From: Actinomycetota bacterium
Lineage (GTDB): Bacteria; Actinomycetota; Acidimicrobiia; Acidimicrobiales; BP-101
Length of the DNA stretch: 6,202 nucleotides
Assembly: GCA_030838265.1 (NCBI GenBank)
Contig: JAUTXA010000152.1
Coordinates: 1 to 6,202 of the forward strand
Direction of reading: 5' to 3'
Under the pieces are notes generated by a model that did not search any database, had not been told where the DNA came from, and saw nothing but the letters and a program-made list of their open reading frames with translations. A program made the translations under genes and the position numbers. Shown here piece by piece: positions 1 through 6,202 of this stretch; the first letter of the stretch is position 1; each line of letters begins with the position of its first letter.

Positions 1-66
1 CCCCAGGACGAACACCGTGCTCGGGTGCTCGGACTCCTTCTCCCGCCGAAGCCACGTGACCGTCAA
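1..66 (-). CDS. Possible 5' end of an unidentified gene (partial, runs off left edge)
   Basis: I do not recognise this gene. Reading leftward from a TTG at 66-64, an open frame of 22 codons reaches the window edge. It begins (M)TVTWLRREKESEHPSTVFVLG. Of these codons, 21 of 22 end in G or C, as in the confident genes here; the other frames of this stretch look far less biased. An AAGGGGG stretch (about 74-80) lies about 7 bases before the TTG and could serve as a Shine-Dalgarno sequence. An in-frame stop (complement of 100-102) limits the start to 66-99, and TTG is the only common start codon there. The segment is too short to assign a family. The call rests on codon bias and spacing alone. 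Confidence 0.4.
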   Translation of the reverse strand, partial: MTVTWLRREKESEHPSTVFVLG

Positions 67-240
67 CGGGCCACCCCCTTCGCAAGACCCTCTCCGGCCT
101 CAATGATCCACCCGTTTGAGCGCCGCCGCCACTGCTCATTTCCGACAAGCAAGGCGAAGGGGGCGACCCGGCGAACCGAGAGAGTCGCTCATGGTTGGGC
201 ACCGCCGGCCGATAGGCCACCGAGACCTACGCGACGTGAG

Positions 241-313
241 TGGAGCTGAGGGGATTTGAACCCCTGACCCCCTGACTGCCAGTCAGGTGCTCTGCCAACT
301 GAGCTACAGCCCC
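241..313 (-). tRNA. tRNA-Ala, anticodon GGC
   Basis: The reverse strand folds into a complete 73-base cloverleaf. The acceptor stem is GGGGCTG paired with CAGCTCC, and the D stem is GCTC/GAGC with loop AGTTGGCA. The anticodon stem is CCTGA/TCAGG with loop CTGGCAG, which places GGC at positions 34-36 (reads GCC and GCU alanine codons). The T arm is AGGGG-TTCAAAT-CCCCT. The acceptor stem contains the G3:U70 wobble pair, the main identity element for alanyl-tRNA synthetase, so sequence and identity agree. The discriminator base is A73. The 3' CCA is not encoded: the next bases read CTC, so it would be added by the CCA-adding enzyme. The gene is divergent from the GGDEF-EAL gene. Confidence 0.97.
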
Positions 314-330
314 GCAAGTGACGACGGCTG

Positions 331-336
331 AGATTA
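331..336 (-). promoter_or_regulatory. Candidate -10 element for the tRNA-Ala gene
   Basis: On the minus strand TAATCT lies 17 bases before the tRNA 5' end. This would put transcription start about ten bases ahead of the mature tRNA, a normal length for a leader removed by RNase P. A matching -35 box is poor: TTAGGG is at about 17 bases' spacing, and a better TTGAGC is too far away. The divergent GGDEF-EAL promoter must lie in the same 66-base gap, but I see no clear element for it. Confidence 0.25.
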
Positions 337-379
337 GCAGGGGCCCAACAATCCCCTAAGTGCTCAAGTTGGGTCGCGA

Positions 380-2731
380 ATGTGCCGATGGGCGAAGGTG
401 ACCCGTCTGGCTTGGCGAACCTACCTGGGCTTGGTGGTCATCGCTTCCGTCGTGGCCGCGATGACTCCCGACGCGGCGCGAGCGCGCCAGTTCGGCGTCG
501 CCGTCGGCATCGGCACGGTCATCGTCGTGGCCTTCGGCGCCTACTGGCATCGCCTCGAGCGCTCGATCTCGTGGCACGTGGGTCGGCGTGACTCATGGGC
601 CTGCTTCGCCATGGGCCTCTCCCTCTTGGTGATGGGTGACGCCTTCCGCACCTCGTGGGGCCCGCTGGTCGGGTTTGCCGCGTACCCCTTCCTCATGACC
701 GGCATCGCTCTCTTGGTCCGCGGCCGGTCGCCCGGGGTCACGCTGGACTCGGTCGTGGTGGCCTGCATCGGCGGCGTGGCCGTGGCCTTCTCGGCGTGGG
801 CCCTGTGGGTCGGCCCCCTCGTCCACAACCACCAGATGTCGTGGCCCGACGGCCTGGCCGTGGTGCTCCTACCCATGGGCGACGTTGCCCTCCTCATCCT
901 CAGCAGCCGCCTCAAGCACCTCTCCGAGACGTACCCGCCATCCCATGGGCTGGTCACCGTGGCCGTGGCCGGGTTGCTGGCGGTGCACGGCACCGTGCTG
1001 GCCCGCGTCGCCAACGGGTCGGTCCTCACCTTCCAGGCCCTCGACCCCCTGCTCGTCTTCGCCTTCGGGATGTGGGGCGTCGCCGCTCTCCACCCGTCGA
1101 TGCGCACGCTGTTCGAACCCGTCGTCAACGCCCCCGCCCGCCTGCACGCCGGCCACGTCGCCCTCATGGGGTGCGCCGCCCTCCTCGGGCCCGTCCTCAT
1201 GGTCGCGGGCCGCACCCATCCCGTCGACCTCACCACCATCGCCCTCGGCTCGGCCATCCTCTCCGGCCTGGTCGTGGCCCACCTCGTCCGCCTCGTGCAG
1301 GAGCGGGCCCACGTCGAGCACGCCGCTCAGCACGACGAGCTCACGGGCCTGCCGCGCGGCGAGCTCTTCCACGCCCGCCTCGCCGTCTCGCTGGCCCACG
1401 CCCAGCAGCGCCAGGGCCACCTCTGCGTGATGTTCATCGACCTCGACCGCTTCAAGAAGATCAACGACAGCCTGGGTCACGCCGCTGGCAACCAGCTCCT
1501 GCAGCTGGTGGCCAAGCGCTTGCGGCGCTGCATCCGCGAGGACGACACCGTGGCCCGCAACGGCGGCGACGAGTTCACTGTCCTGCTGCCCCACCTGGGT
1601 GACCCCGCCGACGCCGAGGTCGTCGCCGAGAAGATCCTGCAGGCCTTCGTCGAGCCCTTCGCCCTGGGAAAGAAGAAGGTGTTCTCGAGCCCCAGCGTCG
1701 GGGTGGCGTTGTACCCCCGCGACGGCAGCGACCCCGAGACCCTGCTCAAGAACGCCGACGCCGCCATGTACCGGGCCAAGGAGAAGGGCCGCAACAACTA
1801 CAAGCTCTACACGCCCGAGCTCAACGCCACGGCCCACGAGGCTCTCGACCTCGAGAGCGACCTCCACCTGGCCATGGAGCGCAACGAGCTCGTCCTCAAC
1901 TACCAACCTCGCGTCGACCTGCGGACCGGTCGCATCGTGGGCGTCGAGGCCCTCGTGCGCTGGCACCATCCCAAGCTGGGCCTGCTCGGCCCCGACCGCT
2001 TCATCCCGGTCGCCGAGGAGACGGGCCTCATCGTCCCCCTGGGCGAGTGGGTGATGGAGACGGCGTGCCAGCAGGCCGTGCAGTGGTGGGAGACCGGCTA
2101 CCCGGCCATGCAGGTGGCGGTGAACTTGTCGGCTCGCCAGTTCCAGCACGGTCCGGTGAGCGACATGGTCGCCTCGGTGCTGCGCCGGACGGGCCTGAAG
2201 CCCGAGCTGCTCGAGCTCGAGATCACCGAGAGCCTGGCTCTGCAGGGCGGCGACCGAGCCCTGGCCATGCTGCATGACCTCAAGAACATCGGCGTGCAGT
2301 GCTCGATCGACGACTTCGGGGTCGGCTACTCGAACTTCTCTTATCTGGGGACGCTGCCCATCGACACCATCAAGATCGACAAGTCCTTCATGGACAACCT
2401 GCGCGGCGGTGTCGGCGGGACGGCCGTCGTCATCGGTCTCGTCGCCCTCGCCCACTCGCTCGAGATGAAGGTGGTGGCCGAGGGCGTCGAGACCATCGAC
2501 CAGCTCAACTTCTTGAAGGCCAACTCCTGCGACCAGATGCAGGGCTTCCTCTTCAGCCAGCCCATCTCGCCCGAGCAGATGGAGAGCCTCCTGATGCTCG
2601 AGCTGGTGGCTCCTGGACCCGGCCGCCTCGGCGACGACGAGGCCGACTTTGGCCCCGCCTACGATGCCGACTATGGCCGAGGGGTACGACGCGCAGGCGA
2701 TCGAGGAGAAGTGGCAGAAGCGGTGGGCTGA
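380..2731 (+). CDS. Multi-pass membrane GGDEF-EAL protein (cyclic di-GMP synthase/phosphodiesterase)
   Basis: This 783-residue protein controls cyclic di-GMP at the membrane: GGDEF domains join two GTP and EAL domains hydrolyse the product to pGpG. Residues 1-310 hold about ten hydrophobic segments, a probable sensor of unknown ligand; no PAS domain is visible. The GGDEF domain (about 313-475) has metal ligand D354, base contact N362, inhibitory-site RxxD at 386-389 and GGDEF at 395-399. However, N371 replaces the usual guanine-contacting Asp, and the LTGLxNR turn reads LTGLPRG. The EAL domain (about 500-742) has the full catalytic set: E523 (EALVR), N582, E614, D644/D645, K665, E701 and Q721, at standard spacing. 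A charged 40-residue tail follows, and its last 19 residues overlap leuS. ATG 380 is the first usable start; GTG 398 is an alternative, and neither has a strong ribosome site. Phosphodiesterase activity looks likely; the cyclase product is uncertain. Confidence 0.95.
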   Translation: MCRWAKVTRLAWRTYLGLVVIASVVAAMTPDAARARQFGVAVGIGTVIVVAFGAYWHRLERSISWHVGRRDSWACFAMGLSLLVMGDAFRTSWGPLVGFAAYPFLMTGIALLVRGRSPGVTLDSVVVACIGGVAVAFSAWALWVGPLVHNHQMSWPDGLAVVLLPMGDVALLILSSRLKHLSETYPPSHGLVTVAVAGLLAVHGTVLARVANGSVLTFQALDPLLVFAFGMWGVAALHPSMRTLFEPVVNAPARLHAGHVALMGCAALLGPVLMVAGRTHPVDLTTIALGSAILSGLVVAHLVRLVQERAHVEHAAQHDELTGLPRGELFHARLAVSLAHAQQRQGHLCVMFIDLDRFKKINDSLGHAAGNQLLQLVAKRLRRCIREDDTVARNGGDEFTVLLPHLGDPADAEVVAEKILQAFVEPFALGKKKVFSSPSVGVALYPRDGSDPETLLKNADAAMYRAKEKGRNNYKLYTPELNATAHEALDLESDLHLAMERNELVLNYQPRVDLRTGRIVGVEALVRWHHPKLGLLGPDRFIPVAEETGLIVPLGEWVMETACQQAVQWWETGYPAMQVAVNLSARQFQHGPVSDMVASVLRRTGLKPELLELEITESLALQGGDRALAMLHDLKNIGVQCSIDDFGVGYSNFSYLGTLPIDTIKIDKSFMDNLRGGVGGTAVVIGLVALAHSLEMKVVAEGVETIDQLNFLKANSCDQMQGFLFSQPISPEQMESLLMLELVAPGPGRLGDDEADFGPAYDADYGRGVRRAGDRGEVAEAVG

Positions 2732-5111
2732 CGAGGGCACCTACGAGGTCGAGGCCGACGACCCTCGGCCCCCTTGCTACGTCCTCTGCATGTACCCCTA
2801 CCCGAGCGGGCCGGCCCATCAGGGCCACGTCCGCAACTACACCTTCGGCGACCTCATCGTCCGCCACCGCACCATGCAGGGCAACGCCGTGCTGTCACCC
2901 ATGGGGTTCGACTCCTTCGGCCTGCCGGCCGAGAACGCGGCCATCAAGACGGGCACCCATCCCCGTCCCTTCACCGACGCCCGCATCGACGAGCTGAAGG
3001 CCTCGATCAAGCGGCTGGGAGCGGTGTACGACTGGCGCCGCGAGGTCCGCAGCCACGACCCCGAGTACCAGAGATGGAACCAGTTCATCTTCGAGCGCTT
3101 CCTCGAGGCCGGGCTGGCCTACCGGGCGATGGCGCCGGTGAACTGGTGCCCCGGCTGTCACACCGTGCTGGCCAACGAGCAGGTGCTGGCCGACGGGACG
3201 TGCGAGCGGTCGGGTGACGTGGTCGAGAAACGCGACCTCGAGCAGTGGTTCTTCAAAATCACCGACTACGCCGACGAGCTGCTCGACGAGCTCGACGCCC
3301 TCGAGTGGCCCGAGCGAGTGAAGACCATGCAGCGCAACTGGATCGGCCGGTCCGAAGGAGCCGAGTTCGTGTTGGCCGTCGAGGGACGGGACGACCTCGA
3401 GGGCATCAGCGTGTTCACCACCCGTCCCGACACGTCGTTCGGCATGACCTACGTGGTGCTGGCGCCCGAGCATCCGCTGGTGTCGTCGATCGTGAGGGAC
3501 GACCAGCGTTCGGCCGTCGACGCCTTTGTCGCCGCCGTGCACATGGAGTCCGACATCGAGCGCCAGTCGACCGACAAGGCGCTGTCGAAGCGGGGCATCT
3601 TCACCGGGGCGTTCGCTCTGAACCCGTTCACCGGTCGCCCGGTGCCGATCTACCTGGCCGACTACGTCCTCATGACCTACGGCACTGGGGCGATCATGGC
3701 CGTGCCGGCCGAGGACCAGCGGGACTGGGACTTTGCCGCCGCCTACGGCCTGCCGGTGGTGCGGACCATCCAGCCGCCCGAGGGATGGGAGGGCGAGGCC
3801 TACACGGGTGACGGCCCTCACATCAACAGCGAGTGGCTCGACGGGCTGGGCAAGGAGGAGGGCGTGGCGCGGGCCATCGCCTGGCTCGAGGAGAAGGGGA
3901 TCGGCCGGGGCCGCGTCAACTACCGGCTGCGGGACTGGCTGGTGTCGCGGCAACGGTTCTGGGGCTGCCCCATCCCGATCATCTACTGCCCCGACTGCGG
4001 CATGGTGCCCGTCCCCGAGGACCAGCTCCCGGTGCTGGCCCCCGACGACGTCGAGTTCCTGCCGACGGGGGAGTCGCCGCTGAAGCACAACGACGCCTTC
4101 CGCCTCGTGCCCTGCCCGCGCTGCGGCGGCCCGGCCGAGCGCGAGACGGACACCATGGACACCTTCGTCGACTCGTCGTGGTACTTCCTGCGCTTCTGCG
4201 ACCCGTGGTCGGCCGACAAGCCGTTCGCCCCGGCGGTGGCCGAGCACTTCATGCCGGTCGACCAGTACATCGGCGGCATCGAGCACGCCATCTTGCACCT
4301 GATGTACGCCCGCTTCTACACCAAGGCGCTGGCCGATCTCGGCATCGGGCCGGCGTCGGTGCGCGAGCCGTTCAAGCGCCTCTTCACCCAGGGCATGATC
4401 CGCATGGGCGGGTCGAAGATGTCGAAGTCGAAGGGCAACCTCGTCGCCCCGGCCAAGTACTTCGACTCAGTCGGCGCCGACGCCCTGCGGCTCTACCACC
4501 TGTTCGTGGGCCCGCCGGCCGACGACGTCGACTGGGGCGAGCAAACCGACGAGCTCATCGAGGGCTGTTCGCGGTTCCTCAAGCGGGTGTGGCGGGCGGC
4601 GTCACCGGAGTCGGACGTGGCCGGTGCCGCCGCCGGCTCGTCGGCGGCTGACGAGGTGTTGCGGGCGACCCACCGCCTCATCGAGCGGGTGAGCGACGAC
4701 TACGCCCGCTGGTCCTACAACACCGCGGTGGCGGCGCTCATGGAGTTCACCAACCTCCTCTACAAGGTGGGCACCACCGGTGAGGCGGTCGACACCCTGC
4801 TGCTGCTGATGGCGCCCATGGCCCCCCACATCGCGGCCGAGCTGTGGGAGGCGCGCCATCCCGCCGAGCCGTCCGTCCACGAGCAGTCATGGCCCGTCGC
4901 CGACCCCGAGTTGGCCCGGCTGCGGTCGGTCACCATGGTCGTGCAGGTCAGCGGGAAGGTGCGCGACCGGCTCGAGGTCGACCCCTCGATCTCGGCTGAG
5001 GAGGCCGAGGCCCTCGCCCTCGCCTCCGACAAGGTCCAGGAGCAACTGGCCGGTGCTACCCCCAAGAAGGTCATCACCCGTCCCCCCAACCTCGTCAACA
5101 TCGTCCCCTAA
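2673..5111 (+). CDS. leuS: Leucyl-tRNA synthetase
   Basis: This cytoplasmic class I synthetase charges tRNA-Leu with leucine using ATP. It has 812 residues from ATG 2673, a normal bacterial length. The Rossmann catalytic domain carries the HxGH signature as HQGH (49-52) and a canonical KMSKS (582-586). The CP1 editing domain, which hydrolyses mischarged tRNA, shows TTRPD (249-253) and GTGAIMAVPAEDQRD (337-351); D348 and D351 are kept, but the usual His before D348 is Glu347. CxxC pairs at 439/442 and 481/484 look like a zinc-binding insert, with another at 159/162. The anticodon-binding and C-terminal regions run to the family-typical end (GATPKKVI...VNIV). Other in-frame starts are ATG 2664 and TTG 2649; TTG has a GAGG six bases upstream, while ATG 2673 has no clear ribosome site. 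All three overlap the upstream gene, suggesting coupled translation. The protein looks complete. Confidence 0.97.
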   Translation: MAEGYDAQAIEEKWQKRWADEGTYEVEADDPRPPCYVLCMYPYPSGPAHQGHVRNYTFGDLIVRHRTMQGNAVLSPMGFDSFGLPAENAAIKTGTHPRPFTDARIDELKASIKRLGAVYDWRREVRSHDPEYQRWNQFIFERFLEAGLAYRAMAPVNWCPGCHTVLANEQVLADGTCERSGDVVEKRDLEQWFFKITDYADELLDELDALEWPERVKTMQRNWIGRSEGAEFVLAVEGRDDLEGISVFTTRPDTSFGMTYVVLAPEHPLVSSIVRDDQRSAVDAFVAAVHMESDIERQSTDKALSKRGIFTGAFALNPFTGRPVPIYLADYVLMTYGTGAIMAVPAEDQRDWDFAAAYGLPVVRTIQPPEGWEGEAYTGDGPHINSEWLDGLGKEEGVARAIAWLEEKGIGRGRVNYRLRDWLVSRQRFWGCPIPIIYCPDCGMVPVPEDQLPVLAPDDVEFLPTGESPLKHNDAFRLVPCPRCGGPAERETDTMDTFVDSSWYFLRFCDPWSADKPFAPAVAEHFMPVDQYIGGIEHAILHLMYARFYTKALADLGIGPASVREPFKRLFTQGMIRMGGSKMSKSKGNLVAPAKYFDSVGADALRLYHLFVGPPADDVDWGEQTDELIEGCSRFLKRVWRAASPESDVAGAAAGSSAADEVLRATHRLIERVSDDYARWSYNTAVAALMEFTNLLYKVGTTGEAVDTLLLLMAPMAPHIAAELWEARHPAEPSVHEQSWPVADPELARLRSVTMVVQVSGKVRDRLEVDPSISAEEAEALALASDKVQEQLAGATPKKVITRPPNLVNIVP

Positions 5112-5151
5112 CCCCACCGCCCCTTGGTTTGGGTGCCCCCTCTCCCTTTGT

Positions 5152-5205
5152 TGGTTTTGGTGACTCGATCGGGGTCCCTGGACCCCGATCCAGTCACCAA
5201 AACCA
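5152..5205. repeat. 54-base near-perfect palindrome between convergent genes
   Basis: Two 26-base arms (5152-5177 and 5180-5205) are reverse complements except for one C-C mismatch (5166/5191), around a two-base centre. The outer 14 pairs start TGGTTTTGG and the inner 11 pairs start GATCGGGG. The element starts one base after the TGA (5208-5206) of the minus-strand gene and 40 bases after the leuS stop. It could act as a two-way transcription terminator or RNA-end stabiliser. It lacks a T-run after the stem in either direction: the T4 and A4 runs lie inside the arms, in the wrong order for a classical intrinsic terminator. It could instead be a dispersed extragenic palindrome. Confidence 0.9.
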
Positions 5206-6150
5206 TCAGGAGGCCAGTCGACGAGCCGCGATGGCTGCGCGGGCCCGTCCGGCGCGCACGAGGCGAGGCACCTCCCAAGGGCGGTGCCAGATGATCTCCT
5301 CCTCGAGCGGCAGGATCTCGAGAAACCCCGCCCGGTGGAGCGCTTCGTAGCGCTCTTCGTCGGCGCGGACATCGAGGACAGCACCGTGAAAGGTCTGCGA
5401 GTTGACCTCGACGAGGAAGATTGGAGGATCGTCGACGTAGTCGACCCGTCCGATCCACTCGTGACCGCCGAGGTCGACCTGGCGACGCATCGGCGGCTCG
5501 CCTGCTTCCTCAAGGAGCTTCTCGAACCGCCGCTCCAGACGAGTCGGCGGAAGGTAGCCCACCGGGCGCTCGGCCAAGAGCTGCCGAAGGATGCCAACAC
5601 CGTTCCGTCCCGACGCGCCGAAGTCCTCGAGAAGGCGATGGAGGCTAGTCAAGACGGCCGGGCTCCGAGCCGTCACGGTGTCGATCGTGCGCTCGAGCCG
5701 CTTGGCGTGGATCATGGGCGCGATGTCGAGGAGCGTGGCTGGAAGCGTCAGGACCTCGACGCCTTCGACCGTGGTCGTATGAGCTTCGGGCAGGGCTCGA
5801 GGACGGCGAAGCCACCCGACGGATGGGGTGCGTCCGGAGATGCGGCGATCTCGGCTGGCGTGGAGCGGGCCGAAGTCAAACCCCGGTAGGCGCCAGAGGG
5901 CGGGGGCAGACAGCCCGGAGACGGTGGTGCCGGGGCCGCCATCGAGCACCAGGGCCTTCAGCTCCTGAGTATCGGTTCGCGGCGAACCCTCGAGCCGCAT
6001 CACCCGCTTGGTCGCGAGGGCCCACTCAGGACCAGCCAGGCGGTGACGGATTTGGTATCGGCTCGCACCCGCTGCCAGTGCCTGACTGACCGCGACGAGG
6101 CCATGTTGCCGTTGGGAGGTCTCACGCAGCCACGCATCGAGGTCGAACAT
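5206..6150 (-). CDS. AbiEi-like N-terminal domain / DUF559 (Vsr-like nuclease fold) protein
   Basis: The 314-residue product resembles a large actinobacterial family with an AbiEi-antitoxin-like winged helix at the N-terminus and a DUF559 domain, related to Vsr-type endonucleases, at the C-terminus. Residues about 13-50 (RQHGLVAVSQALAAGASRYQ...) match the helix-turn-helix start. SGLSAPALWRLPGF resembles the family's SAAALWGLPGF segment, and LPATLLDIA its RTLLDLA. The C-terminal part has RVDY (D237) and LVEVN (E248, N250) followed by FH (254-255), which fits a PD-(D/E)xK-like core with Asn at the usual Lys. No cognate AbiEii-type toxin is visible within the window. The function is unknown, and the antitoxin label reflects similarity only. 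Third-position GC appears lower than in leuS, consistent with an accessory gene. ATG 6150 was chosen; GTG 6156 is in frame two codons upstream. A weak AGGGA lies 18 bases before the ATG. Confidence 0.85.
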   Translation of the reverse strand: MFDLDAWLRETSQRQHGLVAVSQALAAGASRYQIRHRLAGPEWALATKRVMRLEGSPRTDTQELKALVLDGGPGTTVSGLSAPALWRLPGFDFGPLHASRDRRISGRTPSVGWLRRPRALPEAHTTTVEGVEVLTLPATLLDIAPMIHAKRLERTIDTVTARSPAVLTSLHRLLEDFGASGRNGVGILRQLLAERPVGYLPPTRLERRFEKLLEEAGEPPMRRQVDLGGHEWIGRVDYVDDPPIFLVEVNSQTFHGAVLDVRADEERYEALHRAGFLEILPLEEEIIWHRPWEVPRLVRAGRARAAIAARRLAS

Positions 6151-6202
6151 GGACACAAACGATGTCGCGTCCCTGTAACAGCTTCGCCGTCTCTGCGATT
6201 TT

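Noticed and set aside
74..163. Ten-base inverted repeat (CCCCCTTCGC at 74-83, GCGAAGGGGG at 154-163)
   Set aside because: The arms are short, 70 bases apart, and do not extend. This is plausible by chance in GC-rich DNA, and the left copy overlaps the proposed ribosome binding site.
25..249. Plus-strand open frame of 74 codons at the left end
   Set aside because: Third-position bias is weak, the product is Arg/Pro-rich like an out-of-frame translation, and it runs into the tRNA gene. The opposite strand shows stronger coding bias at 1-66.
241..313. tRNA as an integration site for a mobile element
   Set aside because: No integrase gene and no direct repeat of the tRNA 3' end is visible in the window.
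339..357. Small inverted repeat AGGGG...CCCCT in the divergent gap
   Set aside because: Only five pairs with a nine-base loop; too weak to call an operator or terminator.
869..2740. 623-codon minus-strand open frame opposite the GGDEF-EAL gene
   Set aside because: High GC content makes long antisense frames common. Its product is low-complexity and rich in Gly, Val, Glu and His, with no recognisable domain, while the plus strand encodes a clear two-domain enzyme.
2895..4298. 467-codon minus-strand open frame opposite leuS
   Set aside because: Same artefact: repetitive composition, no domain, and the plus strand is a complete LeuRS.
5124..5162. Imperfect direct repeat TTGGTTTGGGTG / TTGGTTTTGGTG before and at the start of the palindrome
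   Set aside because: One pair of 12-base copies with a mismatch in a low-complexity stretch; not enough to claim a repeat array.
6163..6202. Possible divergent gene start (ATG 6162-6164) at the right edge
   Set aside because: Only 13 codons before the edge, no ribosome binding site and only moderate codon bias.

Overview
The window is very GC-rich, with G or C at nearly every third codon position in its two large genes. It looks like chromosomal DNA from a high-GC actinobacterium. The closest guess is the Acidimicrobiia, because of the AbiEi-like/DUF559 fusion protein and the roughly 810-residue LeuRS with CxxC pairs. This placement is inference; no rRNA or other strict marker is present.

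Left end (1-379): a probable gene start runs off the left edge on the minus strand (1-66). It is called only from reading-frame bias and a plausible ribosome binding site. Bases 67-240 hold nothing I can name. A complete minus-strand tRNA-Ala(GGC) occupies 241-313. The 66-base gap at 314-379 lies between the divergent tRNA and the first large gene and must hold promoters for both; only one weak -10-like element is visible.

Centre (380-5111, plus strand): a 783-residue membrane protein with about ten N-terminal membrane segments, then a GGDEF and an EAL domain, makes and/or degrades cyclic di-GMP. Its 3' end overlaps leucyl-tRNA synthetase (leuS) by about 59 bases, so the two are probably co-transcribed and translationally linked. 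The EAL catalytic set is complete. The GGDEF domain keeps its signature, metal ligands and inhibitory site, but the Asp that normally contacts the guanine base is Asn, and the usual LTGLxNR turn is altered. leuS appears intact, with HxGH, KMSKS, editing-domain motifs and CxxC pairs.

Right end (5112-6202): leuS converges on a minus-strand gene for an AbiEi-like/DUF559 (Vsr-like nuclease fold) protein. The 94-base gap between them contains a near-perfect 54-base palindrome that abuts the stop codon of the DUF559 gene. The last 52 bases are the upstream region of that gene.

Overall this reads as a mostly ordinary housekeeping and signalling locus. I see no convincing new multi-gene system. The points most worth following are the GGDEF substrate-pocket substitution, the long palindrome, and the overlap of the signalling gene with leuS.
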